This document shows, one piece after another, positions 1 to 8,681 of a stretch of 10,452 bases of DNA; positions within the stretch are counted from its first letter, which is position 1; the number at the start of each line of letters is the position of its first letter. The notes beneath the pieces are model-generated. The model was not told the origin of the DNA. It worked only from the letters and a program-made list of their open reading frames with translations, and did no database searches. Made by a program: the position numbers and the translations under genes. The DNA is from Thermoplasmatota archaeon (GTDB lineage Archaea; Thermoplasmatota; Thermoplasmata; UBA10834): positions 1-10,452 of the forward strand of contig JAUPMC010000170.1 of assembly GCA_030836605.1 (NCBI GenBank), read 5' to 3'.

Positions 1-391
1 CAAGTGCGGCTGCGACTTCTCGGACCCGTCCTTGGAGATATCCGAGTCCGCGGAGCCCTCGCAGAAACCCGTGGTCGCGGCGGCCATGTTCGCCGGGGCC
101 GGCGTGCTCGACCTCTTCGGCGCTTTCATGCTGCTCACCTATGACGGGTACGTCCCGGAGTACGGGGTGGACGTCAGCGGGGTACTGGAGATGTGCGGCG
201 CCCTCGCGTTCATCTTCGGCTGCTGCGCACTGGCGGCGGCGTTCATGTCCTATCGGAGGGAGAGGTTCTCCCTGACGCTGGTGGCCGGCACCCTCGGGAT
301 GCTCGGCGTGGGCCCGTTCTACATCGGCTCGGTCCTGGCGCTCGTCGGGATCATCATCGTGGCCATGGCCAGGAACGAGTTCTCGGACTAG
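1..391 (+). CDS. Zinc-ribbon/multi-pass membrane protein, 5' partial
   Basis: The reading frame is open from the first bases of the window and ends at TAG 389-391, so the N-terminus lies outside. The first visible residues, KCGCDFSDPS, look like the second knuckle of a short zinc ribbon (CxC followed by an aromatic and Asp). An Ala/Gly-rich hydrophobic segment follows (VAAAMFAGAGVLDLFGAFM), then a second (CGALAFIFGCCALAAAFM) and a long third stretch that may be one or two helices. The tail, ARNEFSD, is short and charged. A cytoplasmic zinc ribbon fused to three or four membrane helices is a common layout for small archaeal proteins of unknown function. A TTG at 32 could act as a start but would cut off the Cys motif, so I treat the gene as continuing upstream. 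It converges with the 23S rRNA gene. No function is assigned. Confidence 0.75.
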   Translation, partial: KCGCDFSDPSLEISESAEPSQKPVVAAAMFAGAGVLDLFGAFMLLTYDGYVPEYGVDVSGVLEMCGALAFIFGCCALAAAFMSYRRERFSLTLVAGTLGMLGVGPFYIGSVLALVGIIIVAMARNEFSD

Positions 392-403
392 GGCTCGCGC
401 TGA

Positions 404-437
404 TCAGTAAAGGGAAATTATAAGGAAGGAACGCAGC
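404..437 (-). terminator. Possible 23S transcript terminator, pyrimidine-rich
   Basis: Read on the minus strand just past the 23S processing stem, this stretch is a run of pyrimidines with several T clusters (TTCCTTCCTTATAATTTCCC). Archaeal termination often uses T-rich tracts without a hairpin. The site lies between the convergent 23S and membrane-protein genes, where a terminator is expected. The T runs are short, so this is tentative. Confidence 0.35.
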
Positions 438-443
438 AGTTCG

Positions 444-473
444 CATGTGCAGCACGTATAACGGCTGAGCCGA
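444..473 (-). other. 3' half of 23S processing stem (bulge-helix-bulge)
   Basis: On the minus strand this reads TCGGCTCAGC (473-464), CGTT (463-460), ATA (459-457), then CGTGCTGCACATG (456-444). It pairs with the matching segment upstream of the 23S gene at 3424-3453. The result is a 10-bp inner stem, a 4-bp central helix (GACG/CGTT, one G-U pair), a 13-bp outer stem, and one 3-nt bulge on each strand on opposite sides of the central helix (TGT and ATA). This is the canonical archaeal splicing-endonuclease substrate. The 3' cleavage of pre-23S would fall in the ATA bulge. Confidence 0.85.
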
Positions 474-498
474 TATCGCTAGGCCAACATGTTGTTTA

Positions 499-3416
<2,918 letters not shown>

Positions 3417-3423
3417 TAGCATG

Positions 3424-3453
3424 TCGGCTCAGCACACGTCCGTGCTGCACATG
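3424..3453 (-). other. 5' half of 23S processing stem (bulge-helix-bulge)
   Basis: On the minus strand this reads CATGTGCAGCACG (3453-3441), GACG (3440-3437), TGT (3436-3434), then GCTGAGCCGA (3433-3424). The outer 13 nt and inner 10 nt are exact complements of 456-444 and 473-464. GACG pairs with CGTT at 463-460. The two 3-nt bulges, TGT here and ATA on the other strand, complete a standard bulge-helix-bulge motif. Cleavage and ligation at this motif by the tRNA-splicing machinery would release pre-23S, in many archaea as a circular intermediate. Confidence 0.85.
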
Positions 3454-3622
3454 ATCGGTATTCACAAGAGCCCGCAGGTCCTTCCCGCCCGCTGCCCCTC
3501 TACCATCTTCCCCGGTCAGTCGATGCCCGGGTGCACGATCCCGTCCCACTACAACAGGGGTCGATCCCTTGTTCAGGAATCGCCCTGCCAATGGGCTGGG
3601 AATCCCGCTATGTATGGTCATG

Positions 3623-3630
3623 TATAAAAG
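3623..3630 (-). promoter_or_regulatory. TATA box of the 23S rRNA gene
   Basis: The minus strand reads CTTTTATA at 3630-3623, followed by CATGACC. This fits the archaeal TATA box and stands out in a G/C-rich region. A start site about 25-30 nt downstream would fall near 3600, giving a leader of about 180 nt before the mature 23S 5' end. The B-recognition element just upstream is not striking. The near-symmetrical sequence (TATAAAAG on the plus strand) could also act in the other direction. Confidence 0.55.
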
Positions 3631-3752
3631 CGTTGCCGTCTATGTCGCGAACACCAGCGGTTCCAGTGGAGATGCCAGACGCGCGTGTGCCGCGAAGGGA
3701 CCGGCGGACCGAAATCTTGATTTGCGATGTGTCTCATAGTGACATCTGGATG

Positions 3753-3757
3753 GGTGA
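3753..3757 (+). promoter_or_regulatory. Ribosome binding site deciding the 3763 start
   Basis: GGTGA is complementary to the ATCACC core near the 3' end of archaeal 16S rRNA. It lies five bases before the TTG at 3763. The alternative starts in the same frame, ATG 3727 and GTG 3754, have no comparable site. This is why the downstream start is preferred, although TTG is the weaker codon. Confidence 0.45.
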
Positions 3758-3762
3758 GAATA

Positions 3763-4470
3763 TTGTCTTCTGAACCGCCTCCACCGCCGGACGCCGCCAA
3801 GGCCCCGGAGCCGGCCCCCGCGCCCGCTCCCGTCGACGAGAAGCCATTGGAGCCGGGCGAGGAATGGATCGAGGAGTACGAGCCCGAGAAGAAGAAGGCC
3901 CCTAAGAAGAGCAGGCGCGGCCTGTTCTGGGGCGTCGTGGCCGTGGTCGTGATAGTCGCGCTGGTCCTCTGGACCCTTCTGAGCCCTCAGACGCTGCCCG
4001 TGGCCGGGGACACGTACATCGGCTCGGACGCCTACGCGAACCTCGGCTCCTACGCGGGCGTCCTCGACATATGGTGGCTGTTCAACATCGTGCATGTGGC
4101 GAACACGACCTGGGGCGTCTCCGTCAGCGGCGACCAGAACGTGTCCGCGGGCCAACCCGCGACCTTCCAGGTCCTCGTCACGAAGGTGTCCGAGGACATG
4201 AAGAACCCGTGGTTCGTCGGGACTTCCGTGTCGCTGAAGACGGTCGACCTCTATACCGAGGGCGGGGAGCTCCTGGGGTCCATGGTGTCTGAGTCGAGCG
4301 AGCCCTTCGGCCCTATGGCGGTGGTCGAGGCGACCTTCGACTCCCCAGGGGAGTACGATTGCGAGGTGTACGTCGAGATGACCGTGTACGGCAAGATGGT
4401 CGTGGGGTACCTCCCCGTCAAGGTCCTGACGATCAAGGCGGACCTGGGCGTGCCGATCATCGTGTCGTGA
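3763..4470 (+). CDS. Proline-rich single-pass membrane protein, unknown function
   Basis: The product is about 235 aa. Residues 1-60 are low-complexity and charged: a Pro/Ala/Glu-rich stretch (EPPPPPDAAKAPEPAPAPAP), an acidic segment (PGEEWIEEYEP), and a basic patch (KKKAPKKSRR). One strong membrane helix follows (about 62-80, VVAVVVIVALVLWTLL). The C-terminal 150 residues would lie outside the membrane. They are rich in alternating hydrophobic/Thr/Ser strands (QPATFQVLV, AVVEATFDSPGEYDCEVYVEMTV), like an immunoglobulin-type beta sandwich. The basic patch before the helix favours a cytoplasmic N-terminus. The start at TTG 3763 rests on an upstream GGTGA; ATG 3727 would add 12 residues that do not fit the composition of the rest. 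I do not recognise a family. It may be a surface or cell-envelope protein. The next gene has its own promoter, so it is probably monocistronic. Confidence 0.8.
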   Translation: MSSEPPPPPDAAKAPEPAPAPAPVDEKPLEPGEEWIEEYEPEKKKAPKKSRRGLFWGVVAVVVIVALVLWTLLSPQTLPVAGDTYIGSDAYANLGSYAGVLDIWWLFNIVHVANTTWGVSVSGDQNVSAGQPATFQVLVTKVSEDMKNPWFVGTSVSLKTVDLYTEGGELLGSMVSESSEPFGPMAVVEATFDSPGEYDCEVYVEMTVYGKMVVGYLPVKVLTIKADLGVPIIVS

Positions 4471-4516
4471 GGGCGAGTAGGACGTCCATCGGCGCCGCCA
4501 CTAAGCCACTAATAGA

Positions 4517-4526
4517 GAATATATAG
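4517..4526 (+). promoter_or_regulatory. TATA box for the histidine phosphatase gene
   Basis: GAATATATAG is a clear A/T island in an otherwise G/C-rich intergenic gap. Its centre is about 30 nt upstream of ATG 4551. An archaeal start site about 25-30 nt downstream would fall at or just before the ATG, so the mRNA is probably leaderless. This supports ATG 4551 over the out-of-frame ATG at 4537. Confidence 0.65.
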
Positions 4527-4550
4527 CTACACGCGCATGGCGCGGGACGC

Positions 4551-5192
4551 ATGGTGCTGGACCTCATACTGATCAGGCATGGCGAGACCGACTGGAACAA
4601 GGACAAGGTGTTCCGGGGCCAGATGGACATGCGCTTGAACGCCACGGGCATAGCCCAGGCGGACGCGACCGGCGAGGCCCTGAAGGGCGTCGTGTTCGAC
4701 GCGATATACTCCAGCCCCTTGAAGCGCTCCTTGGTCACGGCCCGCAGGATCGCGAAGCCACACGAGATAGAGGTCAGGGTCGACGAGGGGCTGACCGACA
4801 TGTTCTTCGGGTCATGGCAGGGCCTGACAGAGGCACAGGTCGGGGAGCGGTGCGGCCCGATGCTGCGCAAGTGGCGGGAGAGCCCTGCCAGGTTCAAGCC
4901 CCCGGGCGGCGAGAGCGTCAAGAAGGCCTGGAAGAGGGTCAACAGCCAGCTGAGGGAGATCATATTCACGTACGGAACGGGCACGGTCGTCGTGGTGACC
5001 CACAGGGTCCCCCTGAAGATGATGACCGCGTACCTGCTGAAGCAGAAGAGGGGTTACATCCACGAGGTGAGGCACGACCCTTGCGCCATCTCGGAGTTCA
5101 AGATCCACGCCAAGGACCAGTTCGAGGTGGTGCGGCTGAACGACTCGAGCCACCTGAAGCAGCTCGGCCTGCCGCGACCGGATGATTTCTAG
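4551..5192 (+). CDS. Histidine phosphatase family protein (phosphoglycerate mutase-like)
   Basis: The 213-aa product opens with the family signature LILIRHGETDW; His10 is the expected phospho-acceptor with Arg9. YSSPLKRSLVTA (53-64) supplies the second phosphate-binding Arg. TDMFFGSWQGLT (82-93) matches the usual 'E..FG.WEG' block but has Asp83 where Glu is typical. VVTHRVPLK (148-156) carries the second active-site His151. The family includes cofactor-dependent phosphoglycerate mutases, alpha-ribazole phosphatase (cobamide synthesis) and broad phosphatases. The Arg after the second His and the short length suggest a phosphatase rather than a glycolytic mutase, but the substrate cannot be read from sequence. 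The last 20 residues are a polar tail. The gene has its own TATA box and is likely leaderless. It ends with TAG only four bases from the stop of the convergent HAD gene. Confidence 0.9.
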   Translation: MVLDLILIRHGETDWNKDKVFRGQMDMRLNATGIAQADATGEALKGVVFDAIYSSPLKRSLVTARRIAKPHEIEVRVDEGLTDMFFGSWQGLTEAQVGERCGPMLRKWRESPARFKPPGGESVKKAWKRVNSQLREIIFTYGTGTVVVVTHRVPLKMMTAYLLKQKRGYIHEVRHDPCAISEFKIHAKDQFEVVRLNDSSHLKQLGLPRPDDF

Positions 5193-5196
5193 GGCG

Positions 5197-5895
5197 TCAC
5201 AGGGCCTCTTCGAGGTCGTCGAGGCTCCTTATGCGGACCAAGCCGCAGTCGGGGAACGTGTCCCGTCGGTCCACCAGGACCCCCCTGAGGCCTGCCCCGG
5301 CCGCTCCCGCGATGTCCGTCGCGGGCTTGTCCCCGAGGAACAAGGTCCTTGAAGGGCTCGAGCCAGCGCGCTCGAGGGCGATCTTGAATATCCTCGGGTC
5401 CGGTTTGCGGACGCCGACCTCCTCCGATATCACAACCGTGTCGAACAGCCTCTCCATGGCCAGGTGCCTGAGGACCCTCCTGGCCAGCTCGGAGGCGTTC
5501 GACACGAGGCCGGTCGTGAGCCCGAGGCCCCTCACGCGTTCGAGCGCGGGGACCGCGTCCGGGAACGGGACCCAGCTCTCGACCTTGGCGAAGGTCTCCC
5601 TGAGTCGGAGGCCCAGGGCCTCGGAGAAGGACTCCTCGTCGAGCTCGACGCCCAGCTCTCCCAGCGCCACGCCGTCGTAGCGCCTCCAGAACCCGGTTTC
5701 GTCCTTCACGTCCAGCCTGGCGAACTCATCGTCCAGCAACCTGTCCGCGCTGTTCAAGGCGTCGCGGAGCGCCGCGCCGTCGACATGGACGCCGCGGTCT
5801 GCGAGCGCCTCGGCGAACAGCTCCTCCGGGGACGGCCGCAGGTCCCACAGCACCCCGCCCGCGTCGAACAGCACGGCCTCGAGCTCGTGTCTCAT
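5197..5895 (-). CDS. HAD-superfamily hydrolase (subfamily IA)
   Basis: The 232-aa product carries all four HAD blocks. Motif I is VLFDAGGVLWD, with nucleophile Asp11. Motif II is GLVSNAS (Ser132). Motif III is RKPDPRIFK (Lys164). Motif IV is FLGDKPATDIAGA (Asp189 and Asp194). Residues 20-105 are helical and form a C1-type cap. Motif I has Gly13 where typical phosphatases have the acid/base Asp at nucleophile +2, so phosphatase activity cannot be assumed. Such 'DxGG' proteins include dehalogenase-like and uncharacterised hydrolases as well as presumed phosphoglycolate phosphatase relatives. The gene lies 49 bases downstream of sucD on the same strand. It could be read through from sucCD, though a weak TATA-like element sits about 27 nt before its ATG. 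It converges with the histidine phosphatase gene. Confidence 0.88.
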   Translation of the reverse strand: MRHELEAVLFDAGGVLWDLRPSPEELFAEALADRGVHVDGAALRDALNSADRLLDDEFARLDVKDETGFWRRYDGVALGELGVELDEESFSEALGLRLRETFAKVESWVPFPDAVPALERVRGLGLTTGLVSNASELARRVLRHLAMERLFDTVVISEEVGVRKPDPRIFKIALERAGSSPSRTLFLGDKPATDIAGAAGAGLRGVLVDRRDTFPDCGLVRIRSLDDLEEAL

Positions 5896-5916
5896 CCAGT
5901 GTCCACTGCCTCTCGG

Positions 5917-5926
5917 CGTATGTAAG
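5917..5926 (-). promoter_or_regulatory. Weak TATA-like element before the HAD gene
   Basis: The minus strand reads CTTACATACG in the 49-bp gap between sucD and the HAD gene. Its centre is about 27 nt before ATG 5895. The spacing fits leaderless initiation, but the match is weaker than the other TATA boxes in the window, and transcription from sucCD is an equally good explanation. Confidence 0.3.
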
Positions 5927-5944
5927 GGTGTCGGCCGGCGGGGC

Positions 5945-6802
5945 TCACTTGAGCAGCGCGGGCACGTCCGTGGGTATCTTGGCGACCTTGACGCCGGCGG
6001 CCTCGAGCGCCTTGATCTTGCTCTCGGCGGTCCCCCTGCCCCTGGCGATGATGGCCCCCGCGTGTCCCATGCGCTTCCCAGGGGGCGCGGTCCTCCCGGC
6101 GATGTACGCGACCACCGGCTTCGTCACGTTCGCCTTGATGAACTCCGCCGCCTCCTCCTCCGCGGTGCCCCCGATCTCGCCGACCAGGACTATCCTCTTG
6201 GTATCCGGGTCCTTCTGGAACCTCGCGAGGACGTCCACGAAGTTGGTCCCCGGGACCCTGTCCCCGCCTATGCCGACGCAGGTCGACTGTCCGATGCCGT
6301 GCTCGGTCATCGCGTTCACAATCTCGTATGTGAGCGTGCCCGACCTAGACACGACCCCGACGGTGCCTTTGGCGAATATCTTGCTGGGCAGGATGCCTAT
6401 CTTGCCGACGCCCGGCGCCGCGAGCCCTGGGCAGTTCGGCCCCACGAGCGTGACGCTCCTGCTCCTGGCGACCGCGACGAAGTGTATGGCGTCGTGGACC
6501 GGGACGTGCTCCGTCACGACCACGATCGTGCCCAGGCCAGCGTCGAGGGCCTCCATGACCGCGTCCTTGGTCCCCGCCGCCGGGACGAACACGCACGACG
6601 CGTTCGCGCCGGTCCTGGCCACGGCCTCCGCGACAGTGTCGAACACCGGTATGTCGTTGACCTTTCCGCCCGCCTTCCCGGGCGTGACCCCGGCGACCAC
6701 GTTCGTCCCGAAGTCCCGCATGGCCTTCGAGTGGTAGGTGCCCTGGTAGCCCGTGATCCCCTGCACGACCAGCTTCGTGTCCCTGTCTATGATGACCGTC
6801 AT
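5945..6802 (-). CDS. sucD: Succinate-CoA ligase (ADP-forming), alpha subunit
   Basis: The 285-aa product is the CoA-binding, phosphohistidine subunit of succinyl-CoA synthetase. The enzyme interconverts succinyl-CoA + ADP + Pi and succinate + CoA + ATP in the citric acid cycle, oxidative or reductive. Visible motifs are the N-terminal Rossmann/CoA site VQGITGYQGTYHSKAM (13-28), VVAGVTPGKAGG (35-46), VGPNCPGLAAPG (120-131), VVSRSGTLTYEI (150-161), and the catalytic loop MGHAGAI, with His247 as the phosphorylated residue. Length matches the family, and all key residues are present. The start is ATG 6802: the frame stays open 64 codons further upstream into sucC, but those residues are the antiparallel-frame noise of sucC, and the family N-terminus aligns at MTVIIDRDTK. 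A GAGGTGA site ends five bases before this ATG. The two subunit genes are translationally coupled. Confidence 0.96.
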   Translation of the reverse strand: MTVIIDRDTKLVVQGITGYQGTYHSKAMRDFGTNVVAGVTPGKAGGKVNDIPVFDTVAEAVARTGANASCVFVPAAGTKDAVMEALDAGLGTIVVVTEHVPVHDAIHFVAVARSRSVTLVGPNCPGLAAPGVGKIGILPSKIFAKGTVGVVSRSGTLTYEIVNAMTEHGIGQSTCVGIGGDRVPGTNFVDVLARFQKDPDTKRIVLVGEIGGTAEEEAAEFIKANVTKPVVAYIAGRTAPPGKRMGHAGAIIARGRGTAESKIKALEAAGVKVAKIPTDVPALLK

Positions 6803-6807
6803 GTGTA

Positions 6808-6814
6808 TCACCTC
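6808..6814 (-). promoter_or_regulatory. Ribosome binding site of sucD overlapping the sucC stop
   Basis: The minus strand reads GAGGTGA, a full match to the archaeal anti-Shine-Dalgarno. Its last three bases are the sucC stop codon TGA, and ATG of sucD follows after five bases. This fixes the sucD start and implies coupled translation of the two subunits in equal amounts. Confidence 0.8.
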
Positions 6815-7911
6815 AGTGATTCCTTCGAGGCCTTCTCGGCCGCCTCGCTCAGCCCGGACGCGGGTATCATCCCCGCCTCCTTGAGCATGTCCCTGCCAAG
6901 CTCCTCGTTCACTCCCTTGATACGCGCGACGATCGGGGCCTTGGTCGGCCTCGCCTCGATCGCCTCCAAGACGCCCTTCGCGACCGTGTCGCACTTCGTG
7001 ATGCCGCCGAAGATGTTGAGCAGTATGACCTTCGGGTCCGCCTCCTCCATCAGGAGCATGGCGCTCTTGACCTTCTCAGGGTCGTCCGTGCCCCCGAGGT
7101 CCAGGAACACCCCGGCCTTTCCGCCGAACATGTTCAGGCTGTCCAGGGTGGCCATGGTGAGGCCGGCGCCGTTCGCGATGACCCCAATGTTGCCGTCCAG
7201 CTGGACGAACGCTATGTCGAGGTCCTTGGCCTTCGCCTCCAGGGGCGTCAGGTCCTCCTCGAGCCCCTCGTACTCCTTGTGCCTGAAGAGCGCGTCAGAG
7301 TCTATGGTGACCTTGCCGTCCCCGGCCACGACCCGCCCGTCCTTGGTCACGACGAGGGGGTTGATCTCCGCCAGCTCGGCGTCCTCGGAGGTCATGAGCT
7401 CGCAGAGCCTCTTGACGATGTCCGCGACCTGGGCCCCCTGCTCCTTGCCCAGCTTCAGGAACCCGGCGACCTTCCTGCCGACGAAGTCCTGGTATCCTAT
7501 GAGCGGGTCGACTGGCAGCATAAGGATCCTGTCCTCGGGGACGGACTCGATGTCCATTCCGCCGCTAGCGGAGGCCATCAGGAGCAGGCCGCGCTTGCTC
7601 CGGTCTATGGTGACGCCCAGGTACAGCTCCTTGGCGACCTCCAGCCGCTGCTCGAGCAGGACCAGCTTCGTCACGTATCCCCTGATGTTCAAGCCCAGGA
7701 TGGCCGAGGCGGCCTTCTTTGCCTCCTCCACGGTGTCTGCGGGCTTGATGCCCCCGGCCTTGCCCCGTCCCCCGATGAGGACCTGGGCCTTCACCATCAC
7801 GGGCCCGGGCAGTTTCCGTATCTCCCCTGGGGAGGACACGACGAACCCCTCGGGCACCGGTATGCCGTGCTTCTTGAACAGCTCCTTGGCCTTGTATTCG
7901 TAAAGCTTCAT
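6808..7911 (-). CDS. sucC: Succinate-CoA ligase (ADP-forming), beta subunit
   Basis: The 367-aa product is the ATP-grasp, nucleotide-binding subunit that partners SucD. The N-terminus MKLYEYKAKELFKKHGIPVP is typical of the family. Next come the ATP-binding segment VMVKAQVLIGGRGKAGG (38-54), the Mg-site block AEINPLVV, and the C-terminal ligase domain with IGVIANGAGLTMATLD, LLNIFGGITKCDTVAKGV and ARIKGVNEE. One block departs from the bacterial form: where E. coli has GG-x-PANFLD-V-GGGA, this protein has GGKAGVFLDLGGTDDPEKV, lacking PAN and with a shorter Gly turn. I cannot tell whether that is a clade trait. The ATG 7911 start gives the family N-terminus; the frame is open 42 codons upstream, but with no family match. 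A GAAGG lies before the ATG and a TATA-like box further upstream. It is the first gene of the sucCD operon. Confidence 0.96.
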   Translation of the reverse strand: MKLYEYKAKELFKKHGIPVPEGFVVSSPGEIRKLPGPVMVKAQVLIGGRGKAGGIKPADTVEEAKKAASAILGLNIRGYVTKLVLLEQRLEVAKELYLGVTIDRSKRGLLLMASASGGMDIESVPEDRILMLPVDPLIGYQDFVGRKVAGFLKLGKEQGAQVADIVKRLCELMTSEDAELAEINPLVVTKDGRVVAGDGKVTIDSDALFRHKEYEGLEEDLTPLEAKAKDLDIAFVQLDGNIGVIANGAGLTMATLDSLNMFGGKAGVFLDLGGTDDPEKVKSAMLLMEEADPKVILLNIFGGITKCDTVAKGVLEAIEARPTKAPIVARIKGVNEELGRDMLKEAGMIPASGLSEAAEKASKESLR

Positions 7912-7944
7912 TCCGTCGCCTTCGGCAGTGAAGCGGGTATGAGC

Positions 7945-7952
7945 GTATTTAG
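7945..7952 (-). promoter_or_regulatory. TATA-like box for sucCD
   Basis: The minus strand reads CTAAATAC, preceded by an A-rich AAAACCG that could serve as a B-recognition element. Its centre is about 37 nt before the sucC ATG, which predicts a short leader of roughly ten bases carrying the GAAGG motif. The gap to the divergent gene at 8046 also contains that gene's promoter, so the two transcription units share about 130 bp of control region. Confidence 0.5.
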
Positions 7953-8012
7953 CGGTTTTCCAGGGACAGGGGTTGATGTTCCCGGCGTGATGTCTCGATA
8001 ACTTGCAGAAAG

Positions 8013-8020
8013 GCTTATCA
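8013..8020 (+). promoter_or_regulatory. TATA-like box for the two-TM protein gene
   Basis: GCTTATCA, preceded by AGAAAG, has its centre 30 nt before ATG 8046, the same spacing as the stronger boxes in this window. It favours a leaderless start at ATG 8046 over the GTG at 8022, which would lie upstream of the predicted transcription start. Confidence 0.5.
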
Positions 8021-8045
8021 CGTGGCCCTCCAATCATCCAGTCCG

Positions 8046-8627
8046 ATGCAGCGCGATGTGAAGATTGAAACTCTGATAGCGATGAGCATGGGTGTCTTCG
8101 CGGCGCTCGCCGTCACCGCGTTCCTGGTCCCCTTCGAGAACGACAACACACGCATATTCTTCGTCGCCCTCTCGGCGGTCCTGGTATCCATCAACGTGTT
8201 CGGGTTCATCATGGTCTGGCACGCGTCGCCCACGATCATAGACGAGATATTTCTCATGACGCCCGACGGCAGGCTCCTGAAGCACTACACCCGGAGGCTG
8301 AAGCCGGACCAGGACGACGATATACTCGCGGGCATGCTCACGGCGGTCCAGAACTTCATCAAGGAGAGCTTCGAGGAGGCCGGGGGCAGGCTCAAGGAGA
8401 TCAGGTTCGAGAACTACGACATATTCGTGTCGCACTCCAAGAGCGTGGTCATAGCCGCCATCATATCGACCAAGAAGCCGGAGAAGCTGAGGACGCAGAT
8501 GAGGCTCGTCACCGACGACATCGAGAAGCAGTACGGGCACAAGCTGTTGAACTGGAGCGGCGACAAGGCCGACCTAGTCGGCGTGGACACGCTGATGAAG
8601 AAGCTCCTGGCGGGCAAGTACAGGTGA
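8046..8627 (+). CDS. Two-TM protein with longin/roadblock-like cytoplasmic domain
   Basis: The 193-aa product has two N-terminal membrane helices (about 9-29 and 37-58) forming a hairpin, then a soluble domain of about 130 residues. The domain's predicted order is strand-strand (DEIFLMTPDGRLLKHYTRR, 66-84), a long helix (DDDILAGMLTAVQNFIKESF), three strands (RLKEIRFE, YDIFVSHS, SVVIAAIIST) and a second helix (PEKLRTQMRLVTDDIEKQYG). The beta-beta-alpha-beta-beta-beta-alpha order is that of longin/roadblock domains, which commonly bind small GTPases. The family call is inferred from this pattern, not from a search. A small-GTPase gene starts 54 bases downstream on the same strand, which strengthens the link. 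Start ATG 8046 is supported by the TATA box and places the first helix eight residues in. Probable role: membrane-anchored regulator or scaffold for the GTPase. A sensor with a PAS-like domain is the main alternative. Confidence 0.8.
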   Translation: MQRDVKIETLIAMSMGVFAALAVTAFLVPFENDNTRIFFVALSAVLVSINVFGFIMVWHASPTIIDEIFLMTPDGRLLKHYTRRLKPDQDDDILAGMLTAVQNFIKESFEEAGGRLKEIRFENYDIFVSHSKSVVIAAIISTKKPEKLRTQMRLVTDDIEKQYGHKLLNWSGDKADLVGVDTLMKKLLAGKYR

Positions 8628-8647
8628 GCCAGGGGACCGACAAGAAG

Positions 8648-8655
8648 CTTTTAAG
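8648..8655 (+). promoter_or_regulatory. TATA box for the small GTPase gene
   Basis: CTTTTAAG, in the short A/T-rich part of the 54-bp intergenic gap, has its centre about 30 nt before ATG 8682. The spacing predicts a leaderless transcript and supports ATG 8682 rather than the upstream TTG 8670. The GTPase may therefore be expressed separately as well as by read-through from the two-TM gene. Confidence 0.6.
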
Positions 8656-8681
8656 CCCACCACCGCATATTGCGCTCCTGG

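Larger units (their letters stand above)
3454..3762. other. 23S leader, promoter and upstream region
   Basis: No convincing protein gene lies in this gap. From about 3600 down to 3454 it is the transcribed 5' leader of the 23S precursor, some 150 nt before the processing stem. From about 3630 to 3762 it holds the upstream region of the proline-rich membrane protein gene. I looked for a tRNA or 5S rRNA on both strands and saw neither. A weak inverted repeat (GATGT and ACATC) sits near 3726-3746. The leader is fairly G/C-rich on the minus strand and probably folds, but I cannot name a structure. Confidence 0.5.

Noticed and set aside
3454..3640. A possible tRNA or 5S rRNA in the 23S leader.
   Set aside because: No cloverleaf with a GTTCRA-type T loop and acceptor pairing, and no 5S-like sequence, was found on either strand.
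4537..4551. ATG 4537 as start of the histidine phosphatase gene.
   Set aside because: It is out of frame with the RHG-containing protein, and the TATA spacing points to ATG 4551.
6062..7903. A 613-codon plus-strand frame opposite sucC and sucD.
   Set aside because: The minus-strand frames match SucC and SucD along their whole lengths. The long opposite frame is a by-product of high GC and codon bias and has no recognisable domain.
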